Assembly (NCBI GenBank): GCA_965223165.1
Contig: CBDCVQ010000011.1
Span: 248,001 to 312,000 of the forward strand
Source: JABDMH01 sp965223165
GTDB lineage: Bacteria > Bacteroidota > Bacteroidia > Chitinophagales > Saprospiraceae
Direction of reading: 5' to 3'
Length of the DNA: 64,000 nt
The notes under the pieces are model-generated. The model made no database searches, was not told the origin of the DNA, and saw nothing but the letters and a program-made list of their open reading frames with translations. Each line of letters starts with the position of its first letter. Position 1 is the stretch's first letter. This document shows positions 51,252 to 60,447 of the stretch, one piece after another. The position numbers and the translations under genes are program-made.

Positions 51252-54113
51252 ATGACTGCACTCTTTCAGGCAGGTCTCAGGCAATCCCTGCGGGGCGAGG
51301 TTCTCACAGACGATGTCAGTCTTGGCTTGTATGCCACCGATGCCAGCCTCTATCAGATTGTCCCGGTGGCCGTAGCGATGCCCAGAGACCAGGAGGATGT
51401 GAAAAAGGCGGTGCAAATTGCCCGCGAGCATGGCATCGCGATCATTCCTCGTGGGGGAGGTACGGGTCTGGCAGGTCAGACGATTGGTAAGGGTTTGATC
51501 CTCGACCTCTCCAAATACCTGAATCAGATCATCGAGCTTAATGTGAAGGAGCAATGGGTGCGGGTACAACCGGGCATCGTACTGGATAACCTCAACGCAG
51601 CGCTCAAGCCCCATGGCCTTCATTTTGCGCCCGATCCAGCCACCTCTAGTCGAGCAAATATCGGTGGGATGCTGGGCAATAATTCCTCTGGCACCAAAAG
51701 TATCCTGTACGGCAAGACGGTCGATCATGTACTGGCACTGAAAGTCTTGCTCTCTGACGGTACGATCATGGATCTTGCGGCAAAGACCGAGGACCAATAT
51801 CAACAGATAGCAGAGCAGGACGATACCGAGGGCAAAGTATATCGCGAATTTCGCGCGCTTGTCGGGAAGTTTGCCGAGGAGATCCGCGACCGATTTCCCA
51901 AGGTGATGCGGCGGGTCGGGGGCTACAACCTCGATGAGTTTGTCGATGTCGATACATGGAATCTCAGTAAGCTGATCGTCGGGAGCGAAGGCACCCTGGG
52001 CACCATCTTGGAGGCCAAACTCCACCTGGTGCCCCTTCCCAAGTACAAGAGCGTCTGCCTCGTGCATTTTGCCACCCTACGCGAAACCATCGAATCCGTG
52101 GCCCTGATGGTATCGTTTGGTCCCGCGGCCGTCGAGATACTCGACCGGACGGTGATCGAACTGAGTCGTCAAAATTACACCACCCAACGCAGTTGCCAGG
52201 TGATCGTGGATGACCCCGCTGCCGTGTTGATCGTCGAATTTTACGGAGATACTGAGGAAGAGGTAAAAGAAAAGCCAAGCCGCATGGTGGAGGCCCTGCA
52301 GGCACAAAATCTTGGATATGCCCACCCGATCTACCCCGAAGGACCCAGCTATCGGGACGTGTGGACCATTCGCAAGAAAGGACTGGGACTGATGCTGGGG
52401 ATGAAGACCCAGAAGAAGCCCATCGCCTTTATCGAAGACGCGGCCATTCCCCTTGACGTACTACCCCAATACATTGAAGAGGTACGCCAAGTCTGTGAAA
52501 AATATGATACCCAAGCCGCCATGTACGCTCATGCAAGTGTAGGCGTCATCCACGTGCGTCCCATCTTGGATCTGCGCCAACAGGAGGACATCGATCGGTT
52601 TAAGGGTATTGCCGAAGAGACGTTTCAACTGGTGGTCAAGTACAAGGGATCGTGGAGTGGCGAACATGGCGACGGACTCGTGCGCAGTCCCTTTAACGAG
52701 CGCTTCTTTGGTGAGGCATTGTACGGAGCATTCAAGGAGGTCAAGGCACTCCTCGATCCCCTCGGGCTGATGAATCCCGGCAAGATCCTGGACGCTCCGC
52801 CCATGGATCACAATCTACGTTACGGCACGTCCTACCAGGACCAGCCGCTCGAAACGATATTTCACTATCGGGAAGACGGAGGATTTCACGATGCGGTGCA
52901 CATGTGTTCCGGTGTGGGTGAATGCCGCAAGACATTGGCAGGCACGATGTGTCCCAGCTATATGGCCACGCGCGACGAAGAGCACAGCACCCGCGGGCGA
53001 AGCAACGTACTGCGGCTCGCCATGTCCGGGCAGATCAATGGTCAGGGTCTGACCTCCCCGCGGGTCCTGGAAAGCCTCGAACTCTGCCTGTCATGCAAGG
53101 CCTGCAAGTCGGAATGTCCCAGCAATGTGGACATGGCCAAATTGAAGAGCGAGATCTGGCAAAAGAAATACGATACGCAGGGCGTGTCGCTGCGAGAACG
53201 ATTTATCCGCGACTCGGCCAAATTTGCCCGCAGACTTTCCGGCGGATTGGCACCTATCGTTAATACCGTTCAGAAGACCGGGCTCTTCCGATGGAGCCTG
53301 GAGAAAGTCGCTGGCATAGAGCGTAAGCGAGTGCTACCCACGTATGCTCGGGAGACCTTTACCCAGTGGTACCGGAAGCACTATCAACCGCCTGCCCAGG
53401 CCACGACGTCCGTCTTCCTGTTCGTCGATACTTACCTCGACTGTCATGAGCCCCAGGTGGGCATTTCCGCGGTGCAGCTCTTAGTAAGCTGCGGTATCGG
53501 TGTGGATCTGGCAGAGGTGGGCTGCTGCCAACGACCCAAGATCTCCAACGGATTTCTCCGTGAGGCCAAGTCTGCGGGACAGATCCTGGCGGCTCGGTTG
53601 GCCGACCTGCTCCAGGATGGACGAAAGATGGTGGTCTGCGAACCCAGCTGTGCGACGGCTTTGAACCTCGATATTCCTGATTTGATGGAGGACACAAGTT
53701 TAGGTGAGGTGCTCAAGACGCAGGTGTTGCCGCTGGCCGACTTCGTCCGGGATCAAATGGACGCCGGCTTGGCCCCACCACGGGATCTCGCAGGCGTACG
53801 TGCCAAGGTCCACGGTCACTGTCACGAAAAGTCCATCTACGGAGCCGATGCCATTTTGCAGGTCTTACAGGCTTGCGGTGCAGAGGTATCGCTGATTGAT
53901 GCGGGATGTTGCGGCATGGCCGGCTCCTTCGGTTACGAAAAAGAGCATTATGCACTGTCGGAGAAGATCGGCCGGCAACGACTATTTCCCGCCGTCGAGG
54001 CGACGAGCGACGATCGTGTGATCATCGCCAATGGTTTCAGCTGCCGCCATCAGATCGAACATTTCACCGGTAGAAAGTCCATTTTTTGGACCGAATTATT
54101 CACGCGGCCTTAA
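51252..54113 (+). CDS. FAD-linked 2-hydroxyacid oxidase with Fe-S domain (GlcD/GlcF fusion type)
   Basis: 953 residues from ATG at 51252. The N-terminal half is an FAD-binding PCMH domain (IIPRGGGTGLAGQTIGKGLI, NIGGMLGNNSSGTKSILYG, FAD-oxidase C-terminal HASVGVIHVRPILDL and GEHGDGLVRS). The C-terminal half has two ferredoxin-type sites, CSGVGECRKTLAGTMCP and CLSCKACKSECPSNVDM. It ends with two CCG domains (GCCQRPKISNG and DAGCCGMAGSFGYE). This equals GlcD joined to GlcF, as in YdiJ-type proteins. The substrate may be glycolate, lactate or 2-hydroxyglutarate. Its aminotransferase neighbour favours glycolate and the permease downstream favours lactate/glycolate. It feeds electrons to the membrane quinone pool. 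Confidence 0.88.
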   Translation: MTALFQAGLRQSLRGEVLTDDVSLGLYATDASLYQIVPVAVAMPRDQEDVKKAVQIAREHGIAIIPRGGGTGLAGQTIGKGLILDLSKYLNQIIELNVKEQWVRVQPGIVLDNLNAALKPHGLHFAPDPATSSRANIGGMLGNNSSGTKSILYGKTVDHVLALKVLLSDGTIMDLAAKTEDQYQQIAEQDDTEGKVYREFRALVGKFAEEIRDRFPKVMRRVGGYNLDEFVDVDTWNLSKLIVGSEGTLGTILEAKLHLVPLPKYKSVCLVHFATLRETIESVALMVSFGPAAVEILDRTVIELSRQNYTTQRSCQVIVDDPAAVLIVEFYGDTEEEVKEKPSRMVEALQAQNLGYAHPIYPEGPSYRDVWTIRKKGLGLMLGMKTQKKPIAFIEDAAIPLDVLPQYIEEVRQVCEKYDTQAAMYAHASVGVIHVRPILDLRQQEDIDRFKGIAEETFQLVVKYKGSWSGEHGDGLVRSPFNERFFGEALYGAFKEVKALLDPLGLMNPGKILDAPPMDHNLRYGTSYQDQPLETIFHYREDGGFHDAVHMCSGVGECRKTLAGTMCPSYMATRDEEHSTRGRSNVLRLAMSGQINGQGLTSPRVLESLELCLSCKACKSECPSNVDMAKLKSEIWQKKYDTQGVSLRERFIRDSAKFARRLSGGLAPIVNTVQKTGLFRWSLEKVAGIERKRVLPTYARETFTQWYRKHYQPPAQATTSVFLFVDTYLDCHEPQVGISAVQLLVSCGIGVDLAEVGCCQRPKISNGFLREAKSAGQILAARLADLLQDGRKMVVCEPSCATALNLDIPDLMEDTSLGEVLKTQVLPLADFVRDQMDAGLAPPRDLAGVRAKVHGHCHEKSIYGADAILQVLQACGAEVSLIDAGCCGMAGSFGYEKEHYALSEKIGRQRLFPAVEATSDDRVIIANGFSCRHQIEHFTGRKSIFWTELFTRP

Positions 54114-54180
54114 GTAACGTTTCGTATTAGATATGTTGAATAATTTTAATAGGATTTTGTTCGCAGCCGAGCTCTACTAA
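54111..54180. repeat. Dispersed palindromic intergenic repeat, copy D (partial)
   Basis: It begins at or next to the stop codon of the oxidase gene and shows TTTCGTATTAGATATGTTGA, then TAATTTTAATAGGATTTTG and TTCGCAGCCGAGCTCTACTAA. It lacks the right-hand ATTAGAATT section. The CTCTACTA tip is directly followed by a different hairpin element. Confidence 0.65.
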
Positions 54181-54340
54181 GGGGCCGGTAAAAAACAACT
54201 TTCCGATTTGATGCTTGTTGTTTTGAATTTATTCTGCGTTAAAAAAACATCACATAGCCCATGCTATGCTCATTTTTTTTGCCTTGTCTAAATCCAAAAC
54301 AACGTCGCCTGAAAAGGGAAACTTATTTTTTATCGGCCCC
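54181..54340. mobile_element. MITE-like 160-bp hairpin element
   Basis: The ends form a near-perfect inverted repeat: GGGGCCGGTAAAAAACAAC on the left, and the complement of the right end (GGGGCCGATAAAAAATAAG). Inner arms also pair (TTGTTTTGAATTTA with TAAATCCAAAACAA), and the centre has CATAGC and GCTATG. It is flanked by TAA on both sides (54178-54180 and 54341-54343), a likely target duplication. It has no coding capacity and sits against repeat copy D. Most likely a non-autonomous transposable element moved by a transposase elsewhere. Confidence 0.75.
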
Positions 54341-54355
54341 TAAACACCTAGCTAT

Positions 54356-56011
54356 ATGTCACTGACGATTCTGGCGCTACTGGCTTTTGCTCCCATTCTG
54401 CTTGCGGCTGTCTTGCTGGTGGGATTTCGGGTACCGGCCAAATGGGCGATGCCTTGCGTCCTACTGGTGACGGTGGTGTTGGCGCACTTCACCTGGAGTC
54501 TTTCCGGCACGCAGATCATGGCTTCTATTATCCAGGGGCTCTTCATCACCTTTGACATACTTTGGATCATATTCGGTGCCATTCTGCTGCTGACGGTGCT
54601 CACCTACTCCGGAGCGATGCACGTCATTCGCCAGGGATTTACCGAGATCAGCGAGGATCGCCGCATTCAGGTGGTGCTGATCTGCTGGCTCTTTGGCTCC
54701 TTTATCGAGGGTGCTGCCGGCTTTGGCACCCCGGCGGCTATTGTCGCGCCGCTCTTGGTTGCATTGGGGTTTCCTGCTTTGGCGGCCGTGGTGCTCGGTA
54801 TGATGGTGCAGAGTACCGCAGTCACCTTCGGTGCGGTGGGCACGCCCATCCTGGTGGGGGTCCGTGGCGGCCTGGAGTCTGCGGGCGTCACCGAGGGAGT
54901 AACTATGGCAGACTTTCTCGTAACGATCACCGAGCGAGTGGTGATCTTCCATGGCATCACCGGAACTCTGATGCCATTTCTCATGATCTGCATGATGGTC
55001 TTCTTCTTTGGTCCGAAACGAAGTCTTCGGCCCGCCCTGGAATTACTTCCCTTTCTCGTGACCGGTGGCTTGGCATTCACCATCCCTTACGCGGTCACGG
55101 GCTATCTGCTGGGTCCCGAATTTCCCTCGATGCTGGGCGCTTTGGTTGGCTTGGGCATCGTGACCACGCTTTTGCGCAAAGGGTTTTTCAAGCCCAAGAC
55201 CACCTGGCAATTTCCGGATCGATCCGACTGGCCTACTGTGTGGTTTGGCACGTTGGACATTGATCTGAAGAAATACGAGCGGTCGGATCCACCCTCGCTG
55301 CTGATGAGCTGGTTGCCCTACCTTCTCGTGGCCGGCCTGCTGGTGGTGACCCGTCTGCCTCAATGGCCGCTGAAGGGATTCTTGTCGGGACTGGCCTTGC
55401 GCTGGACCGAGATCCTGGGCACCGAGGTCAGTGCCTCCACATCGCCCCTGTATCTTCCCGGTACCATCCTCGTCCTGGTCAGCCTGCTGACCTATTATCT
55501 ACATCGGATGGATAGCAAGCACTTTGGCCGGGCGCTGGGTACCAGTGGACGGATGTTGTTGGGGGCAGGCTTTGTCTTACTTTTCACCATTCCGATGGTG
55601 CGCATCTACATCAACTCTGGTATGAATGCGCTGGGCTATGCCAGTATGCCGATCGCCATGGCTGAATGGGTCGCAGCCAATGTGGGTCAAATTTATCCGA
55701 TTTTTGCTCCGAGCGTAGGCGCTTTGGGGGCCTTCATAGCCGGGAGTAATACAGTGAGCAATCTCATGTTCTCGCTCTTTCAGTATGGAGTGGCCGAGCA
55801 ATTGATGATGCCGGCATCTATCATGGTCTCATTGCAAGCCGTGGGAGCGGCCGCCGGCAACATGATTGCCATACACAATGTGGTGGCCGCCTCAGCCACC
55901 GTAGGCTTCCTGGGCAAGGAAGGACTGGTCTTGCGAAAAACGATTCTCCCTACGGTGTACTACGTGATTGTGGTAGGTCTACTGGGGCTGGTGGCCATCG
56001 CCTTGGCCTGA
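54356..56011 (+). CDS. L-lactate permease (LctP/GlcA family)
   Basis: 551 residues with about 13 membrane helices. The signature GSFIEGAAGFGTPAAIVAP is diagnostic of the LctP family, supported by AAVVLGMMVQSTAVTFGAVGTP, the end IAGSNTVSNLMFSLFQYGVAEQL and QAVGAAAGNMIAIHNVVAASATVG. LctP transports lactate with protons, and glycolate in its GlcA relatives. It follows the 2-hydroxyacid oxidase on the same strand but is separated by 242 bp containing repeat copy D and the MITE, so it may have its own promoter. Together the genes form an uptake and oxidation pair. Confidence 0.92.
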   Translation: MSLTILALLAFAPILLAAVLLVGFRVPAKWAMPCVLLVTVVLAHFTWSLSGTQIMASIIQGLFITFDILWIIFGAILLLTVLTYSGAMHVIRQGFTEISEDRRIQVVLICWLFGSFIEGAAGFGTPAAIVAPLLVALGFPALAAVVLGMMVQSTAVTFGAVGTPILVGVRGGLESAGVTEGVTMADFLVTITERVVIFHGITGTLMPFLMICMMVFFFGPKRSLRPALELLPFLVTGGLAFTIPYAVTGYLLGPEFPSMLGALVGLGIVTTLLRKGFFKPKTTWQFPDRSDWPTVWFGTLDIDLKKYERSDPPSLLMSWLPYLLVAGLLVVTRLPQWPLKGFLSGLALRWTEILGTEVSASTSPLYLPGTILVLVSLLTYYLHRMDSKHFGRALGTSGRMLLGAGFVLLFTIPMVRIYINSGMNALGYASMPIAMAEWVAANVGQIYPIFAPSVGALGAFIAGSNTVSNLMFSLFQYGVAEQLMMPASIMVSLQAVGAAAGNMIAIHNVVAASATVGFLGKEGLVLRKTILPTVYYVIVVGLLGLVAIALA

Positions 56012-56096
56012 CCAACATCATGGCCGGGGGTGCGCCTTTCACACTTAGCTCAAGGCCTGCATTTCGTACCTTGCTATCTTCAAGAGCAGCACAAGA

Positions 56097-57104
56097 ATGG
56101 AAAGGATCATCACCCTGGATGAATTCATTATCAAACGACAAAAGGATTTTCCCTATGCATCCGGTGAGCTCACCGGACTCCTACGGGACATCGGTGTGGC
56201 AGCCAAAATCGTCAACCGCGAGGTCAACAAAGCAGGACTGGTCAACATCTTGGGAGCCGCAGGCAGCGCCAATGAATCTGGCGATCTCGTGCAGAAACTC
56301 GACATCTATGCCAACGAAAAACTCATCGAGTGCTTGAGCAACAGCGGCGAATGTTGTGGTCTGGTCTCCGAAGAAATCGAAGCCTTTGTCCCCATCGCAC
56401 CGGCCGAGGGCAAACGAGCCAAGTATGTCGTGCTCACCGACCCGCTGGATGGCTCTTCCAATATCGATGTCAACGTATCGGTGGGCACCATCTTTAGCAT
56501 CTACCGTCGTATTAGCAATGCCGAAGGCGAGTGCGTCATTGAGGACTTTCTGCAGCAAGGCGTACAACAGGTGGCGGCCGGCTACGTGCTTTACGGCACC
56601 TCTACCATCCTCGTGTACACGACGGGCCGCGGGGTAAATGCCTTCACGTTGGATCCCACAATCGGTGAATTTTGTCTATCGCATCGAGATATTCAAATGC
56701 CCGCTAGCGGCCCCTACTACTCGGTAAATCAGGGCTACTATCAGAAATTTGACTTGGAAATGCGGAGGTATATTGACTACTGCTCCGACCACAATCTTCT
56801 TCTCCGCTACATCGGGTCATTAGTGGCAGATATCCACCGCACTTTATTTAAGGGAGGCATATTTTTATATCCCAATACCCGAAAATTTCCGGAGGGGAAA
56901 CTCCGCCTAACCTACGAATGCAATCCCATGGCTTTTATAATCGAGCAAGCAGGGGGCAAGGCGCTGACCTGCCAGTTGGATCGCATCATGGACATCACTC
57001 CGACAGACCCACATGTCCGCTGCACCTGCGTGATGGGCTCATCCGAGATGATGGATGAGATGAAGGCATTTGTAGAAAAGTACAGCGCCAATAGTGTAGG
57101 GTAA
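56097..57104 (+). CDS. fbp: Fructose-1,6-bisphosphatase, class I
   Basis: 335 residues, the usual class I length. The metal-binding signature LTDPLDGSSNIDVNVSVGTIFSIYR is present, together with GDLVQKLDIYANE, LRYIGSLVADIHRTLFKGGIFLYPN and LRLTYECNPMAFIIEQAGGKA, the C-terminal active-site helix. It hydrolyses fructose-1,6-bisphosphate to fructose-6-phosphate in gluconeogenesis. It lies 85 bp downstream of the lactate permease on the same strand, consistent with sugar synthesis from lactate or glycolate. It is convergent with the HhH gene. Confidence 0.96.
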   Translation: MERIITLDEFIIKRQKDFPYASGELTGLLRDIGVAAKIVNREVNKAGLVNILGAAGSANESGDLVQKLDIYANEKLIECLSNSGECCGLVSEEIEAFVPIAPAEGKRAKYVVLTDPLDGSSNIDVNVSVGTIFSIYRRISNAEGECVIEDFLQQGVQQVAAGYVLYGTSTILVYTTGRGVNAFTLDPTIGEFCLSHRDIQMPASGPYYSVNQGYYQKFDLEMRRYIDYCSDHNLLLRYIGSLVADIHRTLFKGGIFLYPNTRKFPEGKLRLTYECNPMAFIIEQAGGKALTCQLDRIMDITPTDPHVRCTCVMGSSEMMDEMKAFVEKYSANSVG

Positions 57105-57121
57105 GCAGGAAAGGAGACGGA

Positions 57122-58228
57122 CTATTGGAAGGTCAAGTAGGGCTCCAACCTACGTACGAAAGTCGAATCAAAAATTCTTAATTGATATAGGTCCTCCGCA
57201 GACTGGTAGGCACCGTGCTGCTGCCGATAGTTAACGATAATATTCGCCTGCTTCCAGCTGACGTATGGATGACTTTTGAGAGAATCCGCCGGCCAATTAT
57301 TTATGTCAATACGGGCAAAAATGGGGGAGAGAATCAATTGATTGCGGATGCGGCTAAATACCGAATCCGGTAAGCCATAGGTCGCCGCTACCTGATCAAC
57401 AGAAATAAATCCACCCAGTTTATCCCGAAAATTTACAATTCGCTTGGCGTAAAAGGGGCCGATACCCTTTAGTTGCTGCCACTGGTAGATATTGGCGCGA
57501 TTGATATCGATACTGAGAGGTGTCTCAATCTGGTCGTTCCATATTTCGTCGGGCTTTTTTGCAACGTCTGATGGTTCGTAGGGCAGATCAATGGAATCTT
57601 TTAATTTATCAAATACCTCTCGCTCCAGTCCATAGATTTTGGCAAAATCACCCGGTGTCGAAAATATCCCTCCTCGATCTCGATATTTTACGGTATTTCG
57701 GACCACCACCTCGGTCAACCCCATCGAGCGCAGTTCCGCTTCCGTGACCACATTGGGATCAAATCTGCGAAGGCTGAGTGCAGTCGAAGGCGGCGTAGGC
57801 AGTCGTTGGCGGGGTGGGGATGGCGCAGGGACAAACAGATAGTGGGCATTCCGAGACAGCCAGGCAGTATCCATGCCGTAAATACGACTGAGCTGTGCCG
57901 TAGAGCGGAAACTACCTAGCGAGCTGCGATATTTAATCCATCGGCCGGCCACGGCGGCATCGAGGCCCAGGGCAATCAATTGCTCACTGGTGACCACATT
58001 AATATTCAAACTATCCCTTAATGTCCCGATTTCGACAGCCTTCTTCTGAGAGATGGAATCCAGATACAATTCGATTTCTTCCATGAAAGTTTCTGCTCCT
58101 TCCAGCGAGGGTGACTTCCCCCGGAGGAAGTATTGATAGATTTGCAAGAGTACTATCAATGCTGAGAGTAAAAACACGGCCCGGCGCTCCGCCCGCGTAA
58201 AATGCCATATGTGTCGAGCATCCTTCAT
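57122..58228 (-). CDS. Helix-hairpin-helix protein (ComEA-like)
   Basis: 368 residues with one N-terminal membrane helix (about 15-32, AVFLLSALIVLLQIYQYF). At least three HhH DNA-binding units follow, including LGLDAAVAGRWIKYRSSLGSF, LMGLTEVVVRNTVKYRDRGGIF and LKGIGPFYAKRIVNFRDKLGGF, and a C-terminal SWKQANIIVNYRQQHGAYQ. This multi-HhH type is frequent in Bacteroidota and likely receives DNA in the periplasm. Its start codon overlaps the end of comEC by 4 bp (ATGA), so they are translationally coupled. Confidence 0.86.
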   Translation of the reverse strand: MKDARHIWHFTRAERRAVFLLSALIVLLQIYQYFLRGKSPSLEGAETFMEEIELYLDSISQKKAVEIGTLRDSLNINVVTSEQLIALGLDAAVAGRWIKYRSSLGSFRSTAQLSRIYGMDTAWLSRNAHYLFVPAPSPPRQRLPTPPSTALSLRRFDPNVVTEAELRSMGLTEVVVRNTVKYRDRGGIFSTPGDFAKIYGLEREVFDKLKDSIDLPYEPSDVAKKPDEIWNDQIETPLSIDINRANIYQWQQLKGIGPFYAKRIVNFRDKLGGFISVDQVAATYGLPDSVFSRIRNQLILSPIFARIDINNWPADSLKSHPYVSWKQANIIVNYRQQHGAYQSAEDLYQLRIFDSTFVRRLEPYLTFQ

Positions 58229-60237
58229 TTCCGACCATCAAGGATGAGAGCCCCCCTGGACCAGGTATTATGTACTTCGTGTCCCTGATCCACCAAGACC
58301 TGTTCGATCGCCGCGGCCATCCCCTCACGGATCGAACCGTCAATCAATATGCGCTGACTCGGCAGACCCTCCATATCCAGCGCATCTTGCTCCTGAAAGC
58401 CGGGCTGGAGCCAGATCAGATCTGCCGGTGTCGAAGAAAGGCCACGTGACGCGTCCGCCAAATGCGCACTCCATCCCCATGCCCCAACAAAATCGTCCTT
58501 CCGCAGGTTGCCTTCCGCGTCTTCTGGCCACCCGACATGATCAATACCTAGCCGAGCGTGCATGGAGGCAAGGTAGTAAGGAGCAAATTGTCCATCTGTC
58601 AACGGGCGCGCTGCTCTGCCCAGCAGGGCCTCCCCGTAAGACGATCCGCCAACATGATAAAAGACCAAGGCTTGACGCTGACTCAGACTCCAGGCGTTGT
58701 ACACCTGATAAAGGGTCAGACACAGCAGCACCCCGAGTGCCCAGACCGCCCAGCTCCCCCGTCGATATGTCACGAAAGTGACCACCGCCGCAGACACCAA
58801 TGCGATGAGCATGAGCTCGATCCGATCGATCCAAATGTCCTCAACGACGACTCGCGGAATCTGCTGAATCAGATGCACCAGCGTGTTCATCAGCCAGGCG
58901 GTGCCGTACATGAGGTAATAGAACGCCGAGCCGACCCACGGTAGCCAGGCGGTGACCAAGTACGCAAGCCCCGAAGTCAGCAGGACAAACGCAAGCGGCA
59001 CCACGGTGATTCCGGACAACCAAAAGTAGAGGGGAAATTGATGGAAATAATACAGCGTCAACGGGAGCGTAAAAACCTGGGCAGCCACCGACAAGGCCAC
59101 TAACTCCCAGGCTCGGTGACCCAGATCAAACTCAATGATCCAAAGCTTGGTCAACGCACGATGCACCGTCAAAATGCCCAACACCGCCAGAAACGAGAGC
59201 TGAAATCCGACCGAAAAAAGGCTGTGGGGGTCCCAGAGAAGAAGGATGAACGCAGCCGCCGCCAAATTATTGATTGAGTATGCTCTGCGCCGCACCAAGC
59301 TAGCCGTCTCAAATGTCGTGCAGATCAGTGCCGCCCTAATCACCGAAATCGAAGCCCCGGTCAGCCAGGCAAAGCCCCACACCACCAGCATCACAAGCAG
59401 AAACTTAGCCAACCGCACTGGCCATCGCGTCACCGGAAGCCAACTCAACAAAAAAGTGCAGGACAGAAATACGACACCCACATGCAATCCCGATACGGCC
59501 AGGATATGCATGGCCCCGGTGTCGGCAAAGGAATTCTTTAAGGCACTGCCAAGCTCGCGTCGGTCTCCTAGAATGAGTGCCAGGCAAATGGCGCGCTCAT
59601 TCTCCGTCGCGATACGTTGAATCTGCTCCCGTAGCTGAGTGCGAAAGTTCTCCATGCGCTGCTGCCAGGGGTGTAGGGCGGTCCCTAGGATAGAACAGTG
59701 GCCGATCCAGGCCTGATGATGGACACCTTGATGCGCATAGTAACTGCGGGCATCAAATTCACCCGGGTTTCGGGGACCGGGAATCGGCTTGGGCTGGATA
59801 CGAGTCACGATGAAGGCATGCGCCGGCATTTTGGCTATTGTCTCGGACTTGCCATAGAGCAAAATCTTACCCGTCACCGGTCGATCAGCGAGCATCTGCA
59901 CGTCGCCGACGATTTTATTACGTCGGGATGTGCCAACGCGGATCACAGACAGTCCATCTCCCTCGACCATATGCGCAAAGTGGCCGGGTTGGTGACTCGG
60001 CAAGGTCTGGAGATACCGAAAACTTCCGAGGGCAACGAGAGTCGTGAAAAGGCAGATACTTGCTGCCGTGCTCGATCTACGGGACTGATGACAGACTAAG
60101 CCGAGCAAGAGGGCAGCGATAACTATTGTGCCGACAAGCGGCGGGGGAGTCTCTGGAAATGTAGCGCCCAGGCCGATACCGGCGATCACGAGGATCGTCA
60201 ATCGCAGAAGGGGGTGTTTGCGCAAGAAAGCTTTCAC
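58225..60237 (-). CDS. comEC: ComEC/Rec2 family competence protein
   Basis: 670 residues from GTG at 60237, with a DUF4131-type N-terminus after two or three helices and the ComEC core (LILGDRRELGSALKNSFADTGAMHILAVSGLHVGVVFL, then SISVIRAALICTTFE). Further helices follow (SLFSVGFQLSFLAVLGILTV). The C-terminal metallo-beta-lactamase part appears reduced, with no clear HxHxD; shorter Bacteroidota ComEC proteins are like this. It should form the inner-membrane DNA channel of natural competence. The HhH protein overlaps its 3' end by 4 bp and likely hands over the DNA. Confidence 0.9.
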   Translation of the reverse strand: MKAFLRKHPLLRLTILVIAGIGLGATFPETPPPLVGTIVIAALLLGLVCHQSRRSSTAASICLFTTLVALGSFRYLQTLPSHQPGHFAHMVEGDGLSVIRVGTSRRNKIVGDVQMLADRPVTGKILLYGKSETIAKMPAHAFIVTRIQPKPIPGPRNPGEFDARSYYAHQGVHHQAWIGHCSILGTALHPWQQRMENFRTQLREQIQRIATENERAICLALILGDRRELGSALKNSFADTGAMHILAVSGLHVGVVFLSCTFLLSWLPVTRWPVRLAKFLLVMLVVWGFAWLTGASISVIRAALICTTFETASLVRRRAYSINNLAAAAFILLLWDPHSLFSVGFQLSFLAVLGILTVHRALTKLWIIEFDLGHRAWELVALSVAAQVFTLPLTLYYFHQFPLYFWLSGITVVPLAFVLLTSGLAYLVTAWLPWVGSAFYYLMYGTAWLMNTLVHLIQQIPRVVVEDIWIDRIELMLIALVSAAVVTFVTYRRGSWAVWALGVLLCLTLYQVYNAWSLSQRQALVFYHVGGSSYGEALLGRAARPLTDGQFAPYYLASMHARLGIDHVGWPEDAEGNLRKDDFVGAWGWSAHLADASRGLSSTPADLIWLQPGFQEQDALDMEGLPSQRILIDGSIREGMAAAIEQVLVDQGHEVHNTWSRGALILDGRK

Positions 60238-60447
60238 AGTGCTGATGCATGCTGGTGCACCCTGCCATGGCCACGAGCCACCTGTCGGCTTGTCCCACGA
60301 AACGCGACAGACGATTGGTCACTGGACTAGCCTCTCCACCCGGATTTGAAGCTGGCGCTAAAATAGCAAGTTCCATGCAAAATACGTAGGAATGCTGTTT
60401 TGTGGTAATTGGTACATTTATGTAAATGTGGTCCCACAAACTTGGGT

